Positions 1 to 6,305 of a DNA stretch of 9,480 bases are shown here, one piece after another. This DNA is from an uncultured Collinsella sp. (GTDB taxonomy: Bacteria; Actinomycetota; Coriobacteriia; Coriobacteriales; Coriobacteriaceae): NCBI GenBank assembly GCA_902496375.1, contig CABVAS010000046.1:1-9480 (forward strand), read 5' to 3'. Every line of letters starts with the position of its first letter. Position 1 is the first letter of the stretch. The position numbers and the translations under genes were made by a program. A model generated the notes under the pieces. It was not told the DNA's origin. It saw only the letters and a program-made list of their open reading frames with translations, and made no database searches.

Positions 1-50
1 GCGGTAAAACCTTTAGCAATTCCGCCGCACGGACCAGAGAGGAACCACTC

Positions 51-518
51 ATGAAGATTGGTATCGGCAACGACCATGCCGCCGTCGAGCTCAAGAACAT
101 CATCTCCGAGCACCTGAAGGAGCGCGGCTGTGAGGTCGTGAACTTTGGAACCGACACCTCCGAGAGCTTTGATTACCCCATTGCCGGCTACAAGGTGGGC
201 AAGGCCGTTGCCAACGGCGACGTCGACCTGGGTATCCTGATCTGCGGTACCGGCGTCGGCATCAGCCTGGCCGCCAATAAGGTCGAGGGCGTACGCGCCG
301 TCGTGTGCTCCGAGCCCTTCAGCGCCAAGCTCTCCCGTATGCACAACAACACCAACGTGCTGGCCTTTGGCGCCCGCGTCGTGGGCTCCGAGCTCGCCAA
401 GATGATCGTCGACGAGTGGCTCGACGCCGAGTTTGAGGGCGGTCGCCACGAGCGTCGAGTCAATCTCCTCAACGAGATCGACCAGACCCGCGGACTCAAG
501 GTCGTCGACGAGGCCTAA
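51..518 (+). CDS. rpiB: Ribose-5-phosphate isomerase B (copy 1)
   Basis: 155-residue cytoplasmic sugar-phosphate isomerase of the RpiB/LacAB family. It interconverts ribose 5-phosphate and ribulose 5-phosphate in the non-oxidative pentose phosphate pathway; some members act on allose 6-phosphate. Seen: N-terminal NDH (D8-H9), the catalytic-Cys motif ICGTGVGIS with C65, H98 in MHNNTN, and R109, R132 and R136. These match the E. coli RpiB active-site residues one position earlier. The length is normal for the family, and using Cys rather than Glu as the catalytic base fits the E. coli type. The start is set by AGAGAGGA at 36-43, 7 nt before the ATG. It shares about 76% identity (my hand count) with the second rpiB at 7536-8003. 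It is followed by its own terminator and looks like the last or only gene of its transcript. What lies upstream is outside the window. Substrate preference cannot be told from the sequence alone. Confidence 0.93.
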   Translation: MKIGIGNDHAAVELKNIISEHLKERGCEVVNFGTDTSESFDYPIAGYKVGKAVANGDVDLGILICGTGVGISLAANKVEGVRAVVCSEPFSAKLSRMHNNTNVLAFGARVVGSELAKMIVDEWLDAEFEGGRHERRVNLLNEIDQTRGLKVVDEA

Positions 519-545
519 ACTACTCAGTGCCGCAAGCTAACAGCA

Positions 546-580
546 GGGGCCCGCTCGGAACTCATGTCCGAGCGGGCCCC
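546..580 (+). terminator. Intrinsic terminator of rpiB copy 1
   Basis: A perfect 14-bp GC-rich inverted repeat (546-559 with 567-580, arms GGGGCCCGCTCGGA and its complement) has a 7-nt loop and is followed by TTCATAGATTTT. It starts 27 bp after the rpiB stop. The T tract is interrupted, but the stem is very stable. The other strand has no T tract. Confidence 0.8.
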
Positions 581-602
581 TTCATAGATTTTGGAATAAA
601 AG

Positions 603-630
603 GGCGCCGCGGATGGAATTCCGCGGCGCC
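603..630 (-). terminator. Intrinsic terminator of ndk
   Basis: An 11-bp perfect stem (603-613 with 620-630, GGCGCCGCGGA type) with a 6-nt loop. Read on the minus strand it is followed by CCCTTTTATT. It starts 39 bp past the ndk stop codon. With the rpiB terminator it separates two convergent transcripts. Confidence 0.8.
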
Positions 631-669
631 AAAGCCACACGCTAACAGCTTTAAGGAGTCAAAGCTGGT

Positions 670-1074
670 TTAGCCAAAGAAGCGCTTGATCTCGATCTCG
701 GCGTTCTCCAGGCAGTCGGAGCCGTGGATCACGTTGGCGTTGACATCGACAGCGAAGTCGCCGCGAATGGTGCCGGGGGCAGCATCAAGCGGGTTGGTAG
801 CGCCCATAAGGGTGCGCATCTTAGCAACAGCGGAGAGACCGGAAACGACCATCTTGACGACCGGACCGCTCGTCATAAAGTCGCAGAGACCGCCAAAGAA
901 GGGCTTGTCGGCCAAATGGGCGTAGTGCTCCTCGACGGTAGCGCGCTCGAGCGTGGTCATCTCCATGCGCTCGATGACAAGGCCGCTGCGCTCAATGCGA
1001 GCAACGATCTCGCCGATCTTGCGATCGCGCACGGCGTCGGGCTTAATCATGATGAAGGTCTTCTCGATAGCCAT
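670..1074 (-). CDS. ndk: Nucleoside diphosphate kinase
   Basis: 134-residue cytoplasmic NDP kinase. It transfers the gamma-phosphate of a nucleoside triphosphate to NDPs through a phospho-histidine and balances (d)NTP pools. Seen: start MAIEKTFIMIKPDAV with K11, the KPFF segment near residue 57, GATNP near 91, R104, and the active-site signature NVIHGSD with the catalytic H117. It ends shortly after (IKRFFG), about 9 residues shorter than E. coli Ndk, which is common in the family. I chose the internal ATG at 1074 over upstream in-frame starts because GAAAGG lies 7 nt before it and the family begins MA(I/V)E(R/K)TF. The gene appears monocistronic, convergent with rpiB and with its own terminator. 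No convincing promoter is seen; TACGAT near 1138-1143 on the minus strand is a weak -10 candidate. Confidence 0.96.
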   Translation of the reverse strand: MAIEKTFIMIKPDAVRDRKIGEIVARIERSGLVIERMEMTTLERATVEEHYAHLADKPFFGGLCDFMTSGPVVKMVVSGLSAVAKMRTLMGATNPLDAAPGTIRGDFAVDVNANVIHGSDCLENAEIEIKRFFG

Positions 1075-1381
1075 AAGGTAGCCTTTCAAGTAGGTTCGCG
1101 CGTGCCCAAGTCCCATTCCGGCACCCGCCTGGACTGCATCGTAACAGAGTTTTAGCTGCAGTTAAACAAAAAGCTGTTTATTGAAACGCTGCAATTTATT
1201 AAAGCGCTCCATATGTGTCACTTCTGTTTCGAAGCCCGATTAGAGTACCATCCGACCGCTCATCAACCACATCGAACAGAGCAGGCGGTCGGTTGCCATC
1301 CGCGAACGTACCCCCTTCACAACCTGCCCAAAGGTCCTACAGAAGTTCTCGACAAGCCCCTCCCCCATAGCAGCAAAATAG
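1075..1381. other. Gene-free stretch between ndk and the argH terminator
   Basis: About 300 bp with no supportable gene. It must hold the ndk promoter; the AT-rich part at 1150-1200 is the likely place, but no clean -35/-10 pair stands out. An 8-bp perfect inverted repeat, CCGACCGC (1252-1259) with GCGGTCGG (1285-1292), has a 25-nt spacer and no T tract, so it is not a terminator. A 42-codon frame at 1240-1368 on the minus strand has no ribosome binding site. Confidence 0.5.
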
Positions 1382-1405
1382 GGGCGCCCGCATCAGCAGG
1401 CGCCC
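1382..1405 (-). terminator. Intrinsic terminator of argH
   Basis: On the minus strand GGGCGCCTGC-TGAT-GCGGGCGCCC forms a 10-bp hairpin with one G-U pair and a tetraloop, followed by CTATTTTG. It begins 53 bp after the argH stop. It ends the arginine gene cluster and separates it from ndk. Confidence 0.8.
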
Positions 1406-1458
1406 GTAAAGCGAAAACGATTTATCAATAAATGGACAATACGTCTTCAGCCAAACCT

Positions 1459-2889
1459 CTACTTTGCCCCGTGACCCATCTCGACGACCTTGGTCAGCGA
1501 TCCAAACACGCCCTCATCGGCCACGAGCTGCGCCTCAGCGCGCTGCAGCTGCACGGCAACGGCGGCAGGAGCGGTGCCGCCCTCGGTCGTGCGCGCGGCG
1601 ACAATCGACGGGATGTCGAGCGCCTCGGTAATGTCGCGCTCAAAGAGCGGGCTTGCCTCCTGGAACACCTCAAACGGCAGGTCCTCAAGATTGCAGCTGC
1701 GCTTCTCGCACATCAGGACCAGATGGCCCACCACAGCGTGTGCCTCGCGGAACGGCAGGCCACGCTTGGCCAGGTAATCGGCAACATCGGTAGCGGCAAG
1801 GTGCCCCACGCCGCACTCGCGCGCCATGGCATCCTCGTTGACGGTCCAAGTCGAAATCATACCGGCCATAACGGACAGGCACTGCATGAGCGTGTGAGCG
1901 GTATCGAGCGCGCCCTCCTTGTCCTCCTGCAAGTCTTTGTTATAAGCAAGCGGCAGGCCCTTCATGGTCACGAGCAGCTGCACCAGGTTGCCATAGACTC
2001 GGCCACTCTTGCCGCGGATAAGCTCGGCAAAGTCGGGGTTCTTCTTCTGCGGCATGATAGACGAGCCGGTGGAGTAGGAGTCTGAAAGCGTGATAAAGCC
2101 AAATTCAGAGCTCGACCACAGCACGATCTCCTCGGAAAGACGCGACAGGTGCATCGCCATGACAGAGCCGGCGTAATGCAGATCGAGCAGGAAATCACGG
2201 TCGGAAACCGCATCGAGCGAGTTGGGAATCACGCCCGCAAAGCCAAGTTCAGCAGCCGTCATCTGGCGATCGAGCGGATAGCTCGTACCGGCAAGCGCGG
2301 CAGCACCCAGCGGGCAGTTGTCGGCGGCATCAAAGGCGGCCTTCAAACGTGTAAAGTCGCGCGCGAACATCCAGGAATACGCCAGCAGATGATGCGACAG
2401 CAGCACGGGCTGAGCGTGCTGCATGTGCGTGTAGCCCGGCAGAATCACCTTGTCGTACTTCTTGGCCGCATCCACCAGCACATGACGCAGTTCAAGATTG
2501 GCCTCCATGAGCTCCTTGGCCAACGCCTTGACGCCCAGACGCGTATCGGTCGCCACCTGGTCGTTGCGCGAACGTCCGGTATGCAAGCGCTTGCCAGCCT
2601 CGCCGATGCGACGCGTCAGCTCGCTCTCGATGGACATATGAATGTCCTCGTCGTTGATGTCGAAGGTGAAGTTGCCGGCATCGATATCCTGTTCGATTCC
2701 GGTCAGGCCTTCGGCAATCGCCTGCTCGTCCTCGGCACTGATGATGCCCTGGGCCGCCAGCATCTTGGCATGCGCCTTAGAGCCGGCGATATCCTGCTTA
2801 TAGAGATGTTTGTCGACCGGCAGCGACGCGCCAAACTCCTGCGTGACCTCAGCCACGCCCGCCTCAAAACGACCGCCCCAAAGAGCCAT
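1459..2889 (-). CDS. argH: Argininosuccinate lyase
   Basis: 476-residue cytoplasmic homotetrameric lyase of the fumarase/aspartase superfamily. It splits argininosuccinate into arginine and fumarate, the last step of arginine synthesis. Seen: N-terminal MALWGGRF, the substrate-binding HTGRSRND (103-110), the YTHMQHAQP loop (153-161) with T154-H155, and the superfamily signature GSSIMPQKKNP (275-285), which carries the catalytic Ser on the mobile loop. The start is the ATG at 2889, preceded by AAAGGAG 8 nt away. In-frame codons farther upstream give a tail the family lacks. It lies downstream of argG on the same strand, separated by the argG terminator and a small ORF, so it probably has its own promoter. 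No canonical ARG box was recognised near it. Confidence 0.97.
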   Translation of the reverse strand: MALWGGRFEAGVAEVTQEFGASLPVDKHLYKQDIAGSKAHAKMLAAQGIISAEDEQAIAEGLTGIEQDIDAGNFTFDINDEDIHMSIESELTRRIGEAGKRLHTGRSRNDQVATDTRLGVKALAKELMEANLELRHVLVDAAKKYDKVILPGYTHMQHAQPVLLSHHLLAYSWMFARDFTRLKAAFDAADNCPLGAAALAGTSYPLDRQMTAAELGFAGVIPNSLDAVSDRDFLLDLHYAGSVMAMHLSRLSEEIVLWSSSEFGFITLSDSYSTGSSIMPQKKNPDFAELIRGKSGRVYGNLVQLLVTMKGLPLAYNKDLQEDKEGALDTAHTLMQCLSVMAGMISTWTVNEDAMARECGVGHLAATDVADYLAKRGLPFREAHAVVGHLVLMCEKRSCNLEDLPFEVFQEASPLFERDITEALDIPSIVAARTTEGGTAPAAVAVQLQRAEAQLVADEGVFGSLTKVVEMGHGAK

Positions 2890-2943
2890 GGAACCGTCTC
2901 CTTTCTCCAAATACCAAAACAAGCGCCCAAAGCAATGCGCCAT

Positions 2944-2957
2944 ATCGCTTAAGCGAT
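2944..2957. promoter_or_regulatory. 14-bp perfect palindrome upstream of argH
   Basis: ATCGCTTAAGCGAT is a perfect palindrome 54 bp upstream of the argH start, in the 118-bp gap between the small ORF and argH. It could bind a dimeric regulator or form a small RNA hairpin. It does not resemble the ArgR/AhrC consensus as I know it. No function is assigned. Confidence 0.3.
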
Positions 2958-3007
2958 TTTTCAACCGCTAGTTTTGCATATTCCCCACCGTGCGCGAGGC
3001 CATATAG

Positions 3008-3178
3008 CTAATTTGCAAAGAAGTGACGCACCATGCACTTGGCGCCCAACGTCTCCCTCCGGATGTTGCCCTGCGAACCATCGATCCAGGCCTTCAGGTT
3101 CATAGGGACGTCCTCGACCTTTGCAGTATCGAGCTCGGGCGCGAGGGCAAGCAAAGCGTGCGCAATAGCATTGAACAT
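3008..3178 (-). CDS. Small protein of unknown function between argG and argH
   Basis: A 56-residue reading frame, not recognised. The ATG at 3178 is preceded by GAGGAG with an 8-nt spacer, as good a ribosome binding site as the neighbouring real genes have. In the middle of the ORF the codons end mostly in G or C, as in the flanking arg genes. The protein starts MFNAIAHALLALAPELDTAK, a short hydrophobic segment (about residues 4-14) too acidic afterwards and too short for a convincing membrane helix. It continues with a Trp-Ile-Asp-Gly stretch (31-34), a basic patch Arg-Arg (40-41) and a single Cys (48), and ends RHFFAN. It has three Arg residues only, so it is not an obvious arginine leader. 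It follows the argG terminator and a TA-repeat promoter candidate and precedes argH by 118 bp, so it may be co-transcribed with argH. It could also be a translated leader or a decayed gene remnant. Confidence 0.6.
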   Translation of the reverse strand: MFNAIAHALLALAPELDTAKVEDVPMNLKAWIDGSQGNIRRETLGAKCMVRHFFAN

Positions 3179-3193
3179 AATGGATACTCCTCA

Positions 3194-3221
3194 TATATAT
3201 ATATAGGTGCAGAGCCGCCAA
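3194..3221 (-). promoter_or_regulatory. Candidate promoter for the small ORF and argH
   Basis: On the minus strand TTGGCG (3221-3216) is followed 16 nt later by TATATA (3199-3194), inside an uninterrupted 13-nt TA repeat (3193-3205). It lies just after the argG terminator and before the small ORF, where a new promoter is needed. The repeat allows several -10 registers. Confidence 0.45.
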
Positions 3222-3232
3222 ACTGATAGAAA

Positions 3233-3262
3233 GAGCCCCGCCGGACAACCCCGGCGGGGCTC
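3233..3262 (-). terminator. Intrinsic terminator of argG
   Basis: A perfect 12-bp stem (3233-3244 with 3251-3262, GAGCCCCGCCGG type) with a 6-nt loop. On the minus strand it is followed by TTTCTATC. It lies 155 bp after the argG stop. The stretch between holds no supportable gene. Confidence 0.75.
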
Positions 3263-3417
3263 GGACTCAGCCGCAGACGCGGCATCATATATGCGGGCGG
3301 AACGTAGGGGCCACCGATGTTAAGAAGTGTCAGCAAGCATAACGAAAGGTAGGGACCCCGTGCGCCCGTTATGTATCACGCGGATGGGCCGCGCGGATAC
3401 CAAGGGAAGGAAAAGCC

Positions 3418-4644
3418 TTAGGCCTGAGCAGCAGCAGAGCTGGGACCCTGGACCTTAGCCCACGTCTTGAGCGACAGTGTATCGATCTCGATAAAGCCGG
3501 CGCTGGCCTTCTCGTCAAACGTGGTGTCGCGGTCGTAGGTAGCCAGACCGTAGTCATACAGGCTAAACGGGCTCTTGCGGCCGACGACATGGCAGTTGCC
3601 CTTAAAGAACTTCAGACGGACGGTGCCGGTCACGAACTTCTGGGTATCGGCCATAAAGGCGTCGAGCGCGTTCTTGAGCGGGCTGTACCACTGGCCGTTG
3701 TACACGGCGGTGGCCCAATCCTGCTCGAGCTTAATCTTAGTCTTGAGCAGGTCGCCCTCGACGCAAATGTCCTCGAGTGCCTTGTGGGCGGTAATAAGCG
3801 TCAGGGCACCGGGGACCTCGTAGCACTCGCGGCTCTTAAGGCCCACCAGACGATCCTCGACCAGGTCGAGGCGGCCAAAGCCGTTGTCGCCCGAAATCTT
3901 GTTGAGGGCGATAACAATCTCGGAGAGCTTCATCTTCTTGCCGTCGACGGCGACGGGCTTGCCGGCCTCAAACTCAATCTCGGTATACGTCGGGGTGTCG
4001 GGCGTGTCCTCGGGATTCTTGGTCATAACCCAGGCGTCGTCGAGCGGCTCGTTCCAGGGATCCTCTAGGTGGCCGCACTCAATGGCACGACCCCACAGGT
4101 TGTCGTCGATGGAATAGGGGTTGTCGTTGGCACCCTCGGGAACCGGCACGTTGTGGGCGTGGGCATAGGCGACCTCGTCGGGACGGCACTTCAGATCCCA
4201 CTCGCGGACCGGGGCGATAACCTTAAGCTCGGGATCGAGGGCCTTGACGGCGGCCTCAAAACGGACCTGGTCGTTACCCTTGCCGGTGCAGCCGTGGGCG
4301 ACGTAGGTCGCGCCGAACTCGTGGGCGACCTCGACAAGCTTCTTGGCGAGCAGCGGACGAGACAGAGCGGAGAGCAGCGGGTACTTGTTCTCGTACATGG
4401 AGTTGGCGGCGATGGCCTTAGTCAGGAACTCATCGGAGAACTCATCGCGCAGGTCGAGCACCTGGCAATCGAGAACGCCCAGGTCGAGCGCCTTCTGTTT
4501 CTTGGCATCCAGGCCGGTCTCCTCCTGGCCCACGTTGCCGCAGACGCAAACGACATCGAGATGCTTCTCGTCCTGGAGCCACTTGACACATACGGATGTA
4601 TCAAGACCACCGGAATATGCGAGAACGACTTTTTCCTTGCTCAT
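3418..4644 (-). CDS. argG: Argininosuccinate synthase
   Basis: 408-residue cytoplasmic ligase. It joins citrulline and aspartate with ATP to give argininosuccinate, AMP and pyrophosphate. Seen: the N-terminal ATP pyrophosphatase P-loop AYSGGLDTS (9-17) and the second family signature GCTGKGNDQVRF (118-129). The length is normal. The start is the ATG at 4644, which places the P-loop near residue 10 as in the family, with GAAAGGA about 7 nt before it; an upstream in-frame TTG adds 17 unrelated residues. It is preceded by an unusually long leader containing an Arg-rich peptide ORF and alternative hairpins, so its expression is probably set by transcription attenuation in response to arginyl-tRNA. 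It has its own terminator, so argH is likely a separate transcript or is reached only by readthrough. Confidence 0.97.
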   Translation of the reverse strand: MSKEKVVLAYSGGLDTSVCVKWLQDEKHLDVVCVCGNVGQEETGLDAKKQKALDLGVLDCQVLDLRDEFSDEFLTKAIAANSMYENKYPLLSALSRPLLAKKLVEVAHEFGATYVAHGCTGKGNDQVRFEAAVKALDPELKVIAPVREWDLKCRPDEVAYAHAHNVPVPEGANDNPYSIDDNLWGRAIECGHLEDPWNEPLDDAWVMTKNPEDTPDTPTYTEIEFEAGKPVAVDGKKMKLSEIVIALNKISGDNGFGRLDLVEDRLVGLKSRECYEVPGALTLITAHKALEDICVEGDLLKTKIKLEQDWATAVYNGQWYSPLKNALDAFMADTQKFVTGTVRLKFFKGNCHVVGRKSPFSLYDYGLATYDRDTTFDEKASAGFIEIDTLSLKTWAKVQGPSSAAAQA

Positions 4645-4738
4645 GGCTGTTTCCTTTCGCCCTTGGTAGCTAGTTAGAACATCGGTCAGTTGCAAGTCAT
4701 TTCAAGGTCACATACCGTGCAATATCAGGTTAAATAGC

Positions 4739-4785
4739 AAAAATCAGCACATACATGCCCTAGAAACATGCAGTAATGTCGTGCT
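4739..4785 (-). terminator. Candidate attenuator hairpin in the argG leader
   Basis: On the minus strand AGCACG (4785-4780) pairs with TGTGCT (4751-4746) and TGCATG (4772-4767) pairs with CATGTA (4757-4752). There is a 7-nt bulge on one side and a 9-nt loop, and TTTTT follows at 4743-4739. The stem is moderate rather than strong, as expected for a conditional terminator. The heptamer CTGCATG of its 5' arm also occurs at 4836-4830, just after the leader peptide ORF, and could compete for the same 3' arm. The fold is by eye; energies were not computed. Confidence 0.5.
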
Positions 4786-4831
4786 AAAACCCAACGACCT
4801 CAAAATGACTCTGTTGAGGCAATTCGCCCCA

Positions 4832-4898
4832 TGCAGACAGAGACGATTGTTATCGTCGTCGGGAAATTGCGCGCTGGCGTCGGATGGCATTGTCTGCA
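4832..4898 (-). promoter_or_regulatory. Leader stem enclosing the Arg codons
   Basis: TGCAGACA (4898-4891 on the minus strand, inside the leader peptide ORF) is exactly complementary to TGTCTGCA (4839-4832), 11 nt past the leader stop codon. The pair encloses all six Arg codons, so a ribosome on those codons would block it. The 3' strand also takes part in two alternative pairings: CTCTGT (4842-4837) with ACAGAG (4814-4809), and CTGCATG (4836-4830) with the 3' arm of the attenuator hairpin. A further small hairpin, CCTCAA with TTGAGG, spans 4798-4819. Confidence 0.55.
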
Positions 4899-4924
4899 GT
4901 GGTGATGATCTTTAAGAACTGCAT
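4850..4924 (-). CDS. Arginine-rich leader peptide of argG
   Basis: A 24-residue ORF upstream of argG on the same strand. The ATG at 4924 has a GAAAGGAG ribosome binding site a few bases upstream. The peptide begins MQFLKIITTADNA and ends IRRQRAISRRR followed by TAA. Six of the last ten residues are Arg (four CGA, two CGC), with three consecutive CGA codons directly before the stop. Amino-acid biosynthesis operons under ribosome-mediated attenuation carry such peptides rich in the end product, and argG makes the precursor of arginine. I infer that ribosome stalling at Arg codons under low Arg-tRNA switches the downstream hairpins to allow argG transcription. The peptide itself need have no other function. 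Confidence 0.78.
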   Translation of the reverse strand: MQFLKIITTADNAIRRQRAISRRR

Positions 4925-5198
4925 CTGCCTCTCCTTTCACCTATCGCCGGGCGCAATTCTAATATCGCAAACGGTACCTTTTCCTCGGTAAGCGGCTGTT
5001 TTTCCGTCTCCGTTTTCGATTGTCGCTATATTACGCTAAAGTGCCCGCAGCACAAGCGACAAATTCAAATTTCTGAAAAGTTTTTTCATTACTTTGTGAA
5101 TGATGATGCAAATATGCGCCAACCCTGCGAAAATACGCCCGACTACGAGTTGATGGTTATAACGTCTGAAACAATCTCGAAACGAAAGGCTCGCTTTT
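4925..5198. promoter_or_regulatory. Divergent promoter region, argG leader and HAD phosphatase
   Basis: An AT-rich intergenic stretch serving two divergent transcripts. For argG a possible minus-strand promoter is TTGTGC (5055-5050), 16 nt, TAATAT (5033-5028). A lone TAGAAT (4961-4956) closer to the leader peptide is an alternative -10 without a good -35. For the plus-strand gene, TATAAC at 5158-5163 resembles a -10 but has no clear -35. None of these is strong. Confidence 0.35.
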
Positions 5199-6026
5199 AT
5201 GCAAACTTACGAATCGGACGCCAATATCGGAAATATTAAGATTCTCGCCGTCGACATGGACAAGACGCTGCTGACCGACAAGCGCGTGTTGCCGCAGGGT
5301 CTTGATGAGCGCCTGGACAAGCTCGCCGACGCCGGCATCGTATTCTGCCCTGCAAGCGGACGTCCCGCCCCCAAGCTCGAGGAGATGTTCGAGGGCATCA
5401 AAAACCGCCTTGCTTTTTGTCCCGACAACGGAGCGTGCGTGATCTATCGCGGCAGCTATATCTATAAGAGCATTATCGACGTGGAGCTGTACCAGCAGGT
5501 CTTGAGCCGCGCCTCGGAGGATCCGCGCGCTGTCCCCGTCCTGTGCTGCTTCGACGAGTTCTACGTGCTTGCCCGCGACCATCAATACCACGACGAGCTC
5601 AGCGTCTACTACAACACAATCAACTACGTCGACAGCTTTGAGGGCATTGATATCGAGTCCAACAAGATCTCGATCTTCTTCCCCGCTTATGATGCCGAGC
5701 CCGCATTCCGCGAGACCTATAGCCCCGAGTTCTCGGACAAGCTCTACGTCACCAACGCCGGGCGCGAGTGGATCGACTTTATGAACCTGGGCGTCGACAA
5801 GGGCGCCGGCGTCGCGCACCTGTGCGAGCACCTGGGCATCGATATCGCTGACGCCGCTGCCGCGGGCGATACCTACAACGACATCCCCATGCTCGAGCGC
5901 GTCGGGCACAGCTTTATCGTGGACAATGCCGAGGAGCACATGAACGCGCACGCCAAGTGGCGCATTCCGAGCAACAACGACGGAGGCGTACTGACGCTCA
6001 TCGACGCCATCTTGGCGGCTCGTTAA
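5199..6026 (+). CDS. Cof-type HAD-superfamily phosphatase
   Basis: 275-residue predicted cytoplasmic phosphatase of the HAD superfamily, Cof (IIB) subgroup. Members dephosphorylate sugar phosphates, flavin or other phosphometabolites; the substrate here is not predictable. Seen: motif I DMDKT (19-23) with the nucleophile D19 and acid/base D21, motif II Ser in PASGR (S53), the catalytic Lys in DKGAGV (K201), and motif IV AGDTYND (222-228) with the Mg-binding acidic residues. Residues of about 85-195 between motifs II and III form the IIB cap. The DxDG usually seen in motif I is DMDK here, a mild variation. The length is typical. The start has GAAAGG 9 nt upstream. It is transcribed divergently from argG, stands alone, and is followed by a palindromic element and then a terminator. 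Confidence 0.92.
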   Translation: MQTYESDANIGNIKILAVDMDKTLLTDKRVLPQGLDERLDKLADAGIVFCPASGRPAPKLEEMFEGIKNRLAFCPDNGACVIYRGSYIYKSIIDVELYQQVLSRASEDPRAVPVLCCFDEFYVLARDHQYHDELSVYYNTINYVDSFEGIDIESNKISIFFPAYDAEPAFRETYSPEFSDKLYVTNAGREWIDFMNLGVDKGAGVAHLCEHLGIDIADAAAAGDTYNDIPMLERVGHSFIVDNAEEHMNAHAKWRIPSNNDGGVLTLIDAILAAR

Positions 6027-6037
6027 CGTAGCTCATC

Positions 6038-6167
6038 GGGCCTGGCCGGGCGAGGCGGGTAAGTTTTTCGCTCGATCAGGTCCTGGGCTCGCTCGGAAAG
6101 CACATTAAGTGCTTTCCGGCTCGTGCGGAATCTACGAAAATCTTACCCGCCTCGCCCGGCCAGGTCC
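6038..6167. repeat. 130-bp nested palindromic element (MITE/REP-like)
   Basis: Arms 6038-6070 and 6135-6167 are 33 bp each and complementary except one T-T mismatch and one G-T pair, including 23 perfect bp in a row (6041-6063 with 6142-6164). Inside lies a second perfect 10-bp hairpin, CGGAAAGCAC (6094-6103) with GTGCTTTCCG (6109-6118). CAGGTCCT occurs as a direct repeat at 6077-6084 and 6161-6168. The element begins 11 bp after the HAD phosphatase stop and lies before that gene's conventional terminator. There is no coding sequence in it. The size and nested symmetry suggest a non-autonomous mobile or REP-like element; a very large bidirectional terminator is the alternative. Confidence 0.7.
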
Positions 6168-6236
6168 TAGGGTGACTTGCTTGCCGTCTGGGTGGCGTCT
6201 TGGCGCCTAGATACTTTGGCTGAATATATTTTGATG

Positions 6237-6267
6237 AAGGGAGCTCCTTGTTGTGAGGGGCTCCCTT
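6237..6267 (+). terminator. Intrinsic terminator downstream of the HAD phosphatase
   Basis: AAGGGAGCTCC (6237-6247) pairs with GGGGCTCCCTT (6257-6267), an 11-bp stem with one T-G pair and a 9-nt loop, followed by CTGCTCTTTTG. It lies 210 bp past the stop because the palindromic element intervenes. Confidence 0.75.
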
Positions 6268-6305
6268 CTGCTCTTTTGACTTTGGGCTTAGATCTTGATG
6301 CTATT

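Noticed and set aside
1240..1368. 42-codon minus-strand frame between argH and ndk
   Set aside because: No ribosome binding site; its start abuts the argH terminator hairpin. Likely chance.
2149..2952. 267-codon plus-strand frame
   Set aside because: Antisense to argH with no ribosome binding site or recognisable domain. The same reasoning applies to the plus-strand frames at 1432-2085 and 3589-4677 and the minus-strand frames at 5157-5951 and 6635-7123.
3193..3205. TA dinucleotide repeat as a microsatellite of interest in itself
   Set aside because: Only 13 nt; best explained as the -10 region of a promoter. Phase variation by slippage is possible but unsupported.
4645..4950. T-box riboswitch as an explanation for the long argG leader
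   Set aside because: I do not see the conserved T-box sequence or specifier-loop elements, while a leader peptide with Arg codons is directly visible.
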